Assembly: GCA_022545705.1 (NCBI GenBank)
Contig: JACZQN010000010.1
Span: forward strand, 1 to 34,544
Direction: 5' to 3'
DNA: 34,544 bases
DNA from: Nitrospirota bacterium
Lineage (GTDB): Bacteria; Nitrospirota; Nitrospiria; Nitrospirales; Nitrospiraceae
Part shown: piece by piece, positions 26,054-33,142 of the stretch
Layout: each line of letters begins with the position of its first letter
Position numbering within the stretch: position 1 is the first letter of the stretch
Program-made: the position numbers and the translations under genes
Notes under the pieces: model-generated
Told to the model about the DNA's origin: nothing
What the model saw: the letters and a program-made list of their open reading frames with translations, nothing else
Databases searched by the model: none

Positions 26054-26623
26054 ATGAATGTGAAGGTAAGACCAGCGACTCTGTTGTTGTTCTTGACTTG
26101 TCTGGCGATCTGGCTTCTGGCTGGTGGTGTGTATGATTCCGTTTTTGGAATGGGTGCGCGCCCGCCGGTGGTTGGAACAGAAGCCCCGGAGTTCCAGTTA
26201 ATGGATCTCAATAGCCAAGTCCAGAGCCTCAAACAGTATCGTGGCAACATCGTGCTGCTGAATTTCTGGGCAACCTGGTGCAAACCCTGCACGACCGAGA
26301 TGCCGGCGATGCAGGCCGCGTACGATCGAATGCGGGATCAGGGCTTCGTGGTCCTTGCTGTCAACGAACTCGAGGACATCGAGAAGGTGACAGCACATAT
26401 CCAGTCGCACCACCACACGTTCCCGGTTCTTTTGGACACCGACAACCGGGTTGCGAACATGTATGGTGTCTATGGGTTGCCAGTCAGCGTGTTCATTGAT
26501 CGGAAGGGAGTGGTGCGCGAGTACGTCAAAGGCGGAGGCCTCACTGAAGAGATCATTGACCGGGTCGTCACCGAGCTGCAAACTCACTCGCTCACGACCC
26601 GTCCCCTGGATCGCGTGTCATGA
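26054..26623 (+). CDS. TlpA/ResA-like membrane-anchored thioredoxin
   Basis: A periplasmic thiol-disulfide reductase anchored by one N-terminal helix (about 8-26). I start at the ATG at 26054 (AAGGAG 10 bases upstream), giving 189 residues; an earlier in-frame start at 25985 would bury the signal anchor. The domain follows: APEFQLMDLNS, LLNFWATWCKPC with active-site Cys76 and Cys79, and the cis-proline loop GLPVSVFID (Pro143). Relatives reduce apocytochrome c or copper-site cysteines (ResA, TlpA acting on ScoI and CoxB). It is translationally coupled (ATGA overlap) to the second small His/Cys protein, and the first copy lies just upstream, so those C-x3-C proteins are natural candidate substrates. 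That link is inference from gene order. Confidence 0.93.
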   Translation: MNVKVRPATLLLFLTCLAIWLLAGGVYDSVFGMGARPPVVGTEAPEFQLMDLNSQVQSLKQYRGNIVLLNFWATWCKPCTTEMPAMQAAYDRMRDQGFVVLAVNELEDIEKVTAHIQSHHHTFPVLLDTDNRVANMYGVYGLPVSVFIDRKGVVREYVKGGGLTEEIIDRVVTELQTHSLTTRPLDRVS

Positions 26624-26931
26624 CCACTTCGTGCAAACAGCTTTTGGCCCTTTGTCTGGTCACATGCCTGCTCGTGCTGAGCGGGCTTGCGTATCCCCAA
26701 ATCGTCGCTCACGCCCTGCATCACGCCCACCACACCGCCGCCACTCATGCTACGGCCTTGTGTTCATGGGTGTGCGCGGCCGGGCAAATGGTGGAACCCT
26801 CAGGGCTGACCACGGATCATGTTTCCGAGTTGGTTGGTAGCATTGAGGTCCTTCACCACTTTGCCAACCCCACGCCAACGCACCGTACACCTGCTTCCCG
26901 AGGCCCTCCGCGCTTCCACCTGTTCTCCTAA
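26620..26931 (+). CDS. Small secreted His/Cys protein, copy 2 (uncharacterised family)
   Basis: The paralogue of the gene at 25605 (103 residues). It has a signal or anchor segment (about 7-25), the PQ-x-V-x-HA-x-HHA block with His31, His34, His35, His37, His38 and His43, then Cys48 and Cys52 (C-S-W-V-C-A-A-G), a variable middle, and S-R-G-P-P at 93-97, in exact register with copy 1. It has three further cysteines in the signal region (5, 12, 16). Its ATG overlaps the stop of the TlpA-like gene, so the two are co-translated. Function is unknown; a metal or heme ligand role coupled to the neighbouring reductase is the most economical guess. Confidence 0.8.
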   Translation: MTTSCKQLLALCLVTCLLVLSGLAYPQIVAHALHHAHHTAATHATALCSWVCAAGQMVEPSGLTTDHVSELVGSIEVLHHFANPTPTHRTPASRGPPRFHLFS

Positions 26932-27100
26932 GGGCTCACAAGCCCATCCTTGCTCTCTGTCTTTTGTGGTCCAGAGGGAGCTTGCTGGCCTGTCGCGCAA
27001 CTCCTTCGGGAGGGAGAGGCCGGCATCCGGTGTGTGTTGCATGTCTCAAAGGCTTGACGGGTGGATCACCGGGGACCAAGCCAAGCGTGGGGGACGCAAA

Positions 27101-28168
27101 ATGATGAAAGTCCGAGCCAGCCATCGAGCCATTTTTATAGCAACGAGTTTTGCCCTGGCTACTCTGCCTGTCCTGCCACATTCATTAGTCGAGGCATCTT
27201 GTGGGTCGACCACCTGCTTCCTCGTGATCGGTTCCCAAGCCGGAGTGTCCCAGAAAGGGCTTCTCACTGCGAACATGATCTACAACTACATCCCACAGGG
27301 AACACTGCTGGACGGCACAACGGGAATTATTCCGGCGGTCAAGGTCGATGACCGACAGATCGTTCTTGATGAGCACCGCGAAATCCGTACGATCAATCAG
27401 TTTTTCACGCTTGACCTCAACTACGGGGTGACAGAGCGGTTCGCAGTCCAGGTCACAGTTCCAACCATCGTTCGCTCGCACCGGCATCTCATCGAACAGG
27501 GGGCAACGAATGAGGAAGAGCAGTTATTTACCGATAATGGCCTTGGGGATATTCGGCTGACGGGGAAATACAATATCCTGCCAACTCTTCGCAGTCTGCT
27601 CGTGGTTGGGATTGGGATCGAGTTGCCGACGGGAAAATTCAATACCCAAACCAACGTCCCGAAAAACACACAGGAGCCGACGCTCCAACTCAGCCGTGGC
27701 AATGTCGGGTTGGTCGGAACGTTGTACCAGGCCTACGAGCTGCTTCCCCACCGACTGAACCAGTTCTCCTCGGTCTCCTATCGCCATACCTTCAGAAACA
27801 ACAATGGGTATCAGTTCGGTGACGAATACATTCTTAGCGGGGGTCTGAACTACCAGGCCCTAAACTGGTTAGTGCTCACCGGTCAGTTTAACTGGCGGTA
27901 TCTGGTCCACGATAATTTCAGTTCCTCGCTGAGGCAGCACGTGCCTGCTGGCGCGAGTTTTGACATCGACACCGCAATTCGTGATCGCCGCGTTCCAACC
28001 ACCGGATCGACCACGCTGATGTTTACGCCTGGCTTCACGTTGAACGTGCTCCCGCAAACAGCTCTCTACGTTAACGTCCAGATTCCCGTGGCGCGCGATT
28101 TCAACAATAATCTTGCCCAGGGCGTGAGTTACGTTTTTGGAATCACGAGGTCCTTCCAACTTTTCTAG
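27101..28168 (+). CDS. Outer-membrane beta-barrel protein, uncharacterised
   Basis: A secreted protein of 355 residues with a classical signal peptide (hydrophobic 10-24, likely cleavage after VEA near 32), a short N-terminal segment holding Cys34 and Cys39, and then many alternating amphipathic strands (FFTLDLNYGVTERFAVQVTV; GDIRLTGKYNILP; LLVVGIGIELPTG) ending in an aromatic residue (FQLF), as beta-barrels do. It resembles barrels of the phenol-degradation MetA-like/transporter type, but I cannot name its substrate. I chose the ATG at 27101 (GGGGG 7 bases upstream). It follows the His/Cys-TlpA-His/Cys genes on the same strand after 169 bases without an obvious terminator, so it probably belongs to that locus. 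The mature N-terminal Cys pair would also be a thiol substrate. Confidence 0.75.
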   Translation: MMKVRASHRAIFIATSFALATLPVLPHSLVEASCGSTTCFLVIGSQAGVSQKGLLTANMIYNYIPQGTLLDGTTGIIPAVKVDDRQIVLDEHREIRTINQFFTLDLNYGVTERFAVQVTVPTIVRSHRHLIEQGATNEEEQLFTDNGLGDIRLTGKYNILPTLRSLLVVGIGIELPTGKFNTQTNVPKNTQEPTLQLSRGNVGLVGTLYQAYELLPHRLNQFSSVSYRHTFRNNNGYQFGDEYILSGGLNYQALNWLVLTGQFNWRYLVHDNFSSSLRQHVPAGASFDIDTAIRDRRVPTTGSTTLMFTPGFTLNVLPQTALYVNVQIPVARDFNNNLAQGVSYVFGITRSFQLF

Positions 28169-28481
28169 GCAGGGAGTCGCGGCTGGTGGATCCGAGAGGC
28201 GTACGGCAGATCTAGCCCCGATCCGAAATGAGCTCGCCAGAGGGCTTCGCGCTCCCGGGCCTCCCAGAGCGGCCCTTCCGGGCCTTGCTGAGCGGAAGGC
28301 TTCCGGAATTCCCGTGGCTGTGGTCGCAGGCGACCACAGTGCCGTGGTCAGTTCCGGCTTTCCTGCTCAACAAGGCCGCGGTGAGCACCCCGCTCTTCCG
28401 GCGATGGTCGCGCTCACCCTCTCGGCAACGCCAGTTATTTTCGGATCAGGGCTAGGAACTTTTGTGGCAAGGCTCTCTGTT
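28169..28481. other. Gene-free gap between convergent genes, holding a large inverted repeat
   Basis: This 313-base gap separates the outer-membrane protein gene from the facing lipoprotein gene. It codes for nothing credible and is mostly occupied by the inverted repeat described separately. Confidence 0.6.
28232..28430. repeat. Long imperfect inverted repeat
   Basis: The centre is C-TGTGGTCGC-AG-GCGACCACA-G (28318-28339), a 10-bp stem with a 2-base loop. The arms continue outward with good similarity for about 47 bases each (28281-28327 against 28330-28377: both contain GGCCTTG, TGAGC, GGAA, CGGAA and a CCGTGG or CCACGG block). Similarity goes on more weakly for another 45 bases (shared AGAGGG, GCGC, AGAGCGG). 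No terminator T-run follows. It may be a decayed miniature mobile element or a dispersed palindrome. Confidence 0.7.
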
Positions 28482-29036
28482 TCAACAGCAATAAGGGTAG
28501 GGCCGCCAGCGTCCCCAGAACGGTCCCCAGTAGTAAGGGACGTAATGAGGGTAGGACCAGTGAGGCCGCATTTCCACGCGTGGCCAAACTTTCAGGTTCT
28601 TGATCTCAAGCGTCGGGTAGGTGTATTCGCTCTCGTCAAGCCTAAGGGTTGTCGAGCCAGTTACCTCACCGACAATCGTGACGCGCGTCCCGGGCGGCAC
28701 GGTGGCAGGGTCTAGGAACTCTCTCTGAAGCGCCATAAACCGCCCCTGTGATTTTGTGCGGTCGAGGCTAGCTTCCTTCAAGTGCTCCTCAGGAATTTGC
28801 AGCACCTCGAGGCGAGTGCCGGCTTGCAACAGCTTGGCGGTGAGGATCTCCCCGCTCAGCACGAGGTGGCGTCCTTTGTAAGAGTGGGGAGACTCTTTGA
28901 GCTGGCTGAAGGTGAGCGTCCGATCGATCTCGGTTTCGAGCGAAGAGGGCACGACGCTCTCACCGGCGCAGCCCGATAGGAGAGCCGTGACCACCAGCCA
29001 CAGGCTCGACGAAGTCCAACGGGGAGGAGCGACCAT
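28482..29036 (-). CDS. Slp-family outer-membrane lipoprotein
   Basis: A lipoprotein of 184 residues: signal peptide with lipobox LLSGC (lipidated Cys23), then a compact beta domain beginning TFSQLKESPHSYKGRHLVLSGEILTAKLLQAGTRLEVLQIP, typical of Slp, an outer-membrane lipoprotein known from starvation and acid stress in enterobacteria. The last 30 residues are odd: extremely rich in Trp, Tyr, Pro and His and ending Cys-Cys, as seen in Slp-like proteins of environmental bacteria. It is divergent from the DsbA-like gene with overlapping promoters, so the two may be co-regulated. The exact function in this organism is unknown. Confidence 0.82.
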   Translation of the reverse strand: MVAPPRWTSSSLWLVVTALLSGCAGESVVPSSLETEIDRTLTFSQLKESPHSYKGRHLVLSGEILTAKLLQAGTRLEVLQIPEEHLKEASLDRTKSQGRFMALQREFLDPATVPPGTRVTIVGEVTGSTTLRLDESEYTYPTLEIKNLKVWPRVEMRPHWSYPHYVPYYWGPFWGRWRPYPYCC

Positions 29037-29049
29037 AGCGGTTCAGGAG

Positions 29050-29078
29050 TTGAGACGCCTTCCCACAAGATGTACATT
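29050..29078 (+). promoter_or_regulatory. Promoter for the DsbA-like gene
   Basis: TTGAGA (29050-29055), 17 bases, TACATT (29073-29078), 47 bases before the start codon. It matches sigma70 at 5 of 6 and 4 of 6. Confidence 0.5.
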
Positions 29079-29105
29079 ATAGGAGCGTACTCCAGGGCAG
29101 CACAA
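29076..29105 (-). promoter_or_regulatory. Promoter for the slp gene, overlapping the divergent one
   Basis: On the minus strand a perfect -10 TATAAT (29081-29076) has TTGTGC 18 bases upstream. Its -10 shares three bases with the -10 of the plus-strand promoter, so the two polymerases cannot bind together. Confidence 0.5.
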
Positions 29106-29124
29106 CAGAGAGGGGGCAAGGCGC

Positions 29125-29766
29125 ATGAAGTATTGGGGAAAGTCGCTCGGCTTCCGGCTGGCGATCACCGTCATCATCTTAACTCTCGTAGGATTCGCGT
29201 CCACGACGTCAGCAGAGCTGACCGGGCTTAAAGGCAAATTCAAAATCCTTGATGAACCTTCCACTCACGTCCGGGGGAAGGTGAAGTTGACAGAGTTCGC
29301 CGATTTCTACTGCCCGCATTGCCACATGTTCGAACGAACCGTCTTGCCCGCTCTGAAAGATGAGTTTGGGGACAGCTTGGAGGTGACGTTCGTGGGGTTT
29401 CCTGTGATTCCGGGGAAGCTGCCGACCGCGTTCGAAATGTACGAACAAGCCAGGATGATGGGGAAGGGCGCGGAGATGAAGCGGGCGCTGTTTCGTACCA
29501 TCCATCAAGACCGTACGCACCTTCTTGATCGGGTGATTCGGGGATCACTCATCAAAGAAGTTGGATTGGATCCTGTCGAATTCGAGGCCGGACTCGCCAG
29601 CGCCAAGCCGGCCAGAGCGTTGGAGGTGGGGAAAAAATGGGGGGAGCGCGTGAATGTCGAGTATACCCCTACCGTGCTTTTGGACGGGAACATCAAAGTG
29701 GAATCAGTAAACCCTCGCAATCTCAAGACAGTGATCCAGAGTATCCTGGATTCTGACAGCAAGTGA
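29125..29766 (+). CDS. DsbA-like periplasmic thiol-disulfide oxidoreductase
   Basis: A secreted thioredoxin-fold protein of 213 residues with a signal peptide cleaved near Ala30 (STTSA). The active site is F-Y-C-P-H-C (Cys63 and Cys66), the classic DsbA CPHC dithiol, followed by the inserted helical domain (about 100-165) and the cis-proline loop in YTPTVLLDG (Pro182). It should oxidise cysteines of exported proteins; a DsbB partner is not in the window. The ATG at 29125 has GAGGGGG about 10 bases upstream. It overlaps the start of the DNA glycosylase gene. The neighbouring thiol-rich locus makes a shared oxidative-folding role plausible but not shown. Confidence 0.9.
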   Translation: MKYWGKSLGFRLAITVIILTLVGFASTTSAELTGLKGKFKILDEPSTHVRGKVKLTEFADFYCPHCHMFERTVLPALKDEFGDSLEVTFVGFPVIPGKLPTAFEMYEQARMMGKGAEMKRALFRTIHQDRTHLLDRVIRGSLIKEVGLDPVEFEAGLASAKPARALEVGKKWGERVNVEYTPTVLLDGNIKVESVNPRNLKTVIQSILDSDSK

Positions 29767-30392
29767 CGGCACGATTTCCATCCCTCCAACCACCTGAACC
29801 TTTACCAGTGAAAGCCACGAGAACCAGAATCTTGTCCCGACCCGATTTCAGCCGCCCGACGCTGGAAGTGGCAAGGACGCTCCTGGGCACATATCTGGTG
29901 CGACGTAACAAGTCTGGCGTCCGCTCCGCTCGGATCATCGAGGTGGAAGCCTACGTCGGTCCTGAGGATCGGGCCTCCCACGCCTCCCGAGGGAGGACGA
30001 ACCGGACCGGGGTGATGTTCGGGCCGCCGGGGATCGCCTATGTGTACCTGGTCTACGGCATGCATCATTGTTTGAATGTCGTTACGGAGCGGGAGGGATA
30101 CCCTGCGGCCGTCCTGATTCGGGCTGTCGCACAGGATTCGACGCTGATCGACGGGCCGGGCCGTGTCACCCGGCGGTACGAAATCGATCGGAGCCTGAAC
30201 GGGCTTGATATGACGATGGGGCAAGTCCTCTGGATCGAAGATCGCGGCGAGCGTGTGGCAACCGATCAGATCGGGGCCTACCCACGGATAGGAGTGGACT
30301 ATGCGGGCAAGTGGGCGGCCAAACTGTGGCGGTTCCGTTTAGAGGCGCGCAACGAGCGGAAGCCGCCCGCACGGCGCCTCCGGACTCCCTGA
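29763..30392 (+). CDS. DNA-3-methyladenine glycosylase (AAG/MPG family)
   Basis: Base-excision repair enzyme removing alkylated purines, of the mammalian AAG fold. The 209-residue protein carries RIIEVEAYVGPEDRASHASRG (catalytic Glu in the VEAY motif), RTGVMFGPPGIAYVYLVYGMHHCLNVV and the GPGRVTRR segment, all standard for the family. The GTG at 29763 overlaps the TGA of the upstream DsbA-like gene; a second GTG at 29808 would remove 15 residues that do not look conserved and may be the true start. It is followed by a bidirectional hairpin terminator. Confidence 0.95.
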   Translation: MTARFPSLQPPEPLPVKATRTRILSRPDFSRPTLEVARTLLGTYLVRRNKSGVRSARIIEVEAYVGPEDRASHASRGRTNRTGVMFGPPGIAYVYLVYGMHHCLNVVTEREGYPAAVLIRAVAQDSTLIDGPGRVTRRYEIDRSLNGLDMTMGQVLWIEDRGERVATDQIGAYPRIGVDYAGKWAAKLWRFRLEARNERKPPARRLRTP

Positions 30393-30425
30393 ATCACAGG
30401 CCACAAACAGTGATGGAAAAACACG

Positions 30426-30458
30426 AAGGGGAGGCTCCCATGAGGGAGGCCTCCCCTT
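30426..30458. terminator. Bidirectional rho-independent-type terminator
   Basis: AAGGGGAGGC-TCCC (30426-30439), loop ATGA, then GGGA-G-GCCTCCCCTT (30444-30458): 14 base pairs with one bulged G. On the minus strand it is followed by CGTG and five Ts (30421-30417), a proper terminator for the small gene at 30488. On the plus strand it lies 33 bases after the glycosylase stop, with only a short T-run. Confidence 0.8.
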
Positions 30459-30487
30459 CACGTTTGATCAACAGTGCAGCGCGTGAG

Positions 30488-30736
30488 TTATTTCATCCGC
30501 GTGGCTTCTTTCACCGGCGGCTCGATCTTGATTTGCGGACCCTGGACCTTGGGCAGGCGTCCCGCACCGGGCTTTGCCAGCACCCGCTTATTATTTTGAT
30601 TGATCGAGAGGTTTTGCATCGAGTGCGAGTCATCGAACTTCGCCGCACTTGCCAAGGCATCGTCCCCGACTGCGTTGGCCTGGCCGGTGTCGTTTGCAAA
30701 TCCAGAGGCCGGATAGCCTGAGTGCGTGGGGAGCAT
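30488..30736 (-). CDS. Small hypothetical protein
   Basis: I do not recognise this 82-residue protein. It is hydrophilic, with no signal peptide or membrane segment; the N-terminal half is rich in Gly, Ala, Asp and Asn, the C-terminal half is basic and proline-rich (RLPKVQGPQIKIEPPVKEATRMK). Codon use looks like real coding sequence (third positions mostly G or C), and a strong terminator begins 30 bases after the stop. The ATG at 30736 has no clear ribosome binding site, and the protein may be the remaining part of a longer secreted protein. A TTGACA lies on the minus strand at 30772-30767 without a matching -10. Confidence 0.5.
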   Translation of the reverse strand: MLPTHSGYPASGFANDTGQANAVGDDALASAAKFDDSHSMQNLSINQNNKRVLAKPGAGRLPKVQGPQIKIEPPVKEATRMK

Positions 30737-30814
30737 GGATGGATTCGCGAAAGCGAAGGAGGAGAGGTGTCAAGAGTGAAGGATGTGGAAAGGCAGTACG
30801 GGGACGATGCTCGC

Positions 30815-32668
30815 TCACCGCCTGCGTGGCGGGCGCTGCCTTCTTCCCCGCCGACGATAGAGGCCGCCTCGCGGAGCTGAGGTTGGGAGGCTGATGATCA
30901 CGGATGTGCCCTGGCCAGGTCCACTGGCGATGGAAATCTGCCCTTGGTGCTCTTCCACGATTTTCTTCACCGAGGCCAGCCCTAAGCCGGTCCCCGCCCG
31001 CTTGGTGGTGAAGAACGGTTCGAACACTTTCCCGACGTGCTCGATCGGGATCGGGGCACCATCGTTCTGGATGGTCATCTGAAGATAGTGACGCTTCGAT
31101 TTCTGCCGGGCTACCTCGATGTGGAGATGCCCCCCGGGTATCATGGCTTCGAGCGAGTTCTTGAAGATGCTGAGGAAGACTTGCTGCATCTTCGTTTCGT
31201 CGCACCGCACCAAGCCGAGGTTGGCGCCGTAATCCTTTGTCACGCGAATACGGTTGGCCTCCATCTCGGTGGCGACCACCGTCAACGCGTTCTCGATCAA
31301 ATCTGGCGCGCGGCATGGTCGCCGATGAAGCTCTAGCGGTTTTGCAAAGTCCAAGATCTCGTTCAGAATGGCCTCGACACGGATAAGATCCCGCATCGCA
31401 TTTTCAACTCGGGTCTGCGGGTCAAAATCGAGAATCCCCTCGCCCGTGACCTCCTCCATTTGGGCTCTAATGGACGCCAGTGGCTCCCGGATCTCGGTCG
31501 CCAGAAAGGCGCTGAACTCGCCAAGGGCCGCCTGCCGTTCTTGCTTCCTGATTAGGGGTTCGGAAGGAAGTGGGGCACCAGGCGCCGCAGCGACTTCTCC
31601 AGCCTCTTCGGTTTCCGGTCGAGCGCGCTGGGCGGGTGACGGCTCCTGAAGAAGCTCGACAACCTTCGAGATCAAGGGTTCCAGCAAGCGTGCGTCCGGC
31701 ACCGCGTACTGCATCTCAGTCATGGAGGCCAGCGTAATCGTTCCTCCCACTTGACCTCGTACGAAAAAGGGCACCACGATGGCCGATCGAAACTGATCAC
31801 GGTATAAAGGCTTATGGTCTAGAAAGCGTCCCTGAGTCGAAGCCAGGCCGTGGTCCAGGCGAGGCTTCCGATGACGGACCGCCCAGCCCGACGCTGAAGC
31901 GTCCAGGGCCCACCGCTGGCCTGGCTTGAGGTCTTTTCGATGATCCCCCTTTTGTGCAACCTGGTGTTCATCTGCAATCCCGAGAACTTCCACCGTCCCG
32001 GCGAGGGGATCGTACGTTGTCACCCAGGCGCGATCGAAGGGCAGGATAGTCGCGGCCTCAAGGAGCAGAGCGGCAATGCGTTGTTGCATCTCCGGCGTTG
32101 AGTAGGAGGGTGTCGGCGCGAGTTGGGCCCCGCCAAGGGAGGCGGTCGAGGTCATGGGTTCTGAAGCCACGAGGGGAGGACTGAGGATCGAGGTTCCATC
32201 GAATAGGGCTGCCTTGTCCAGGGCATTCGTGATGTCTTCCCCTGCGCTCTCCAACAGGCTTTTCTCTTTTTTCGCAAAGGCGGCAGTCTCTTTTCGCCCG
32301 ATAACCAGGGTCCCGTAAGTCCGCTGTCTGTATCGGAGCGGAATTCCGAGCAGGGACTTCACCCCTGGGACGATCATGCGCAGACGGACAACCCTGGACG
32401 ACTCCCTCTCGGGAAGGGAAGCCAAGGCGCTTTCCGCCAGCACCTCCTGAATCGAAAGCGTTCTTAGAATCGCCTCGACTTCACGGGGGGAGAACCCGAT
32501 GGACCCCTGGAGCATCAGCGGACCGCCCTCCCGGTCGAAAATGGCAATGAGGGCGGCGTCCACCCCGAGCTCGTTCAATGCGGTGGTCAACGTTCTCTGA
32601 AGCGTCGTCTGCTTGTGTTGTTGGATCGTGGACCTGCTGACGCGTGGTTGTGGGGCGGCTATGTCCAT
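30815..32668 (-). CDS. Two-GAF sensor protein of histidine-kinase architecture, phospho-acceptor His missing
   Basis: A soluble 617-residue protein: GAF domain 1 (about 20-150), linker, GAF domain 2 (about 190-340), a dimerisation helix pair (about 375-445) and an HATPase_c domain (about 452-595). The ATP-binding boxes look sound: N box IFKNSLEAM (Asn504), G1 NDGAPIP, F box FEPFFTTK, G2 GTGLGLASVKKI. In the H box, however, where relatives read H-E-I-R-N-P, this protein reads T391-E-I-R-E-P, so the phosphorylated histidine is replaced by threonine. The protein may be a pseudokinase, a signalling ATPase, or a partner in a heterodimer. The C-terminus is strongly basic (RRRGRRQRPPRRR). No response regulator is adjacent. 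A promoter with correct spacing lies upstream. Confidence 0.88.
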   Translation of the reverse strand: MDIAAPQPRVSRSTIQQHKQTTLQRTLTTALNELGVDAALIAIFDREGGPLMLQGSIGFSPREVEAILRTLSIQEVLAESALASLPERESSRVVRLRMIVPGVKSLLGIPLRYRQRTYGTLVIGRKETAAFAKKEKSLLESAGEDITNALDKAALFDGTSILSPPLVASEPMTSTASLGGAQLAPTPSYSTPEMQQRIAALLLEAATILPFDRAWVTTYDPLAGTVEVLGIADEHQVAQKGDHRKDLKPGQRWALDASASGWAVRHRKPRLDHGLASTQGRFLDHKPLYRDQFRSAIVVPFFVRGQVGGTITLASMTEMQYAVPDARLLEPLISKVVELLQEPSPAQRARPETEEAGEVAAAPGAPLPSEPLIRKQERQAALGEFSAFLATEIREPLASIRAQMEEVTGEGILDFDPQTRVENAMRDLIRVEAILNEILDFAKPLELHRRPCRAPDLIENALTVVATEMEANRIRVTKDYGANLGLVRCDETKMQQVFLSIFKNSLEAMIPGGHLHIEVARQKSKRHYLQMTIQNDGAPIPIEHVGKVFEPFFTTKRAGTGLGLASVKKIVEEHQGQISIASGPGQGTSVIISLPTSAPRGGLYRRRGRRQRPPRRR

Positions 32669-32711
32669 CGTGCTGCGTCCTCAGTGTGTCGCTGGATCAT
32701 GCTTGGGCGGC

Positions 32712-32740
32712 ATTCTAGCAATGTTGTGGGATTGATTCAA
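32712..32740 (-). promoter_or_regulatory. Promoter for the sensor gene
   Basis: On the minus strand TTGAAT (32740-32735), 17 bases, TAGAAT (32717-32712, 5 of 6), about 44 bases before the ATG at 32668. It lies just after the end of the YvlD-like gene, so the sensor gene probably has its own transcript. Confidence 0.55.
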
Positions 32741-32746
32741 ATTGGG

Positions 32747-33142
32747 TTAATTGATCACGCGGGGCGGCTTCGGCCGATGGATGACGATCTCCATGCGCCC
32801 CTGTTCCGAAACCCATAGGTTCAGGATGCCGCTGACCAAGCTGATCAAAATGGCACCGCCGATCGATGACCAGAACCCAGTGACCACAAATCCCTTGACC
32901 AGGAAGGCGACCAACAGCAGAAGTAGGGCGTTGATCACCACCATGAACACCCCTAGGGTGAGAACAATGAATGGAAGCGAGAACAGGTACAGAATTGGCC
33001 GGACCAGCGCATTGAGCATCGCAAGCACGATGACGGCAGCGAGGCCGGCCGAGGCGCTCTCCACTTCAATGCCCGGGATGATCGCGCTGGCCAGGAGCAC
33101 AGCGACGCCGGTGACAGTGAAGCGGATCAGCAGGCCTCTCAT
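32747..33142 (-). CDS. YvlD-type membrane protein (phage holin family 4 superfamily)
   Basis: A small protein of 131 residues with four predicted membrane helices and the family pattern I-P-G-I-E-V, then LAMLNALVRPILYLFSLPF and LTLGVFMVVINALLLLL. Databases call this family 'phage holin', but members such as YvlD are chromosomal membrane proteins of unknown role, and nothing else here is phage-derived. Its ATG overlaps the stop of the upstream cytochrome gene (ATGA), so both are co-translated. A role in envelope stress is known for some members of the family in Gram-positives; here it is open. Confidence 0.85.
   Translation of the reverse strand: MRGLLIRFTVTGVAVLLASAIIPGIEVESASAGLAAVIVLAMLNALVRPILYLFSLPFIVLTLGVFMVVINALLLLLVAFLVKGFVVTGFWSSIGGAILISLVSGILNLWVSEQGRMEIVIHRPKPPRVIN

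Noticed and set aside
26819-27100. Longer start for the outer-membrane protein gene
   Set aside because: It would overlap the small His/Cys gene by over 110 bases and place 94 unrelated residues before a clear signal peptide at 27101.
26932-27100. Terminator at GGGCT-caca-AGCCC after the second His/Cys gene
   Set aside because: The stem is only 5 bp and is not followed by a T-run.
32747-33142. Prophage remnant, from the 'phage holin' family name
   Set aside because: The family is mostly chromosomal membrane proteins; no phage lysis, structural or integrase gene is in the window.
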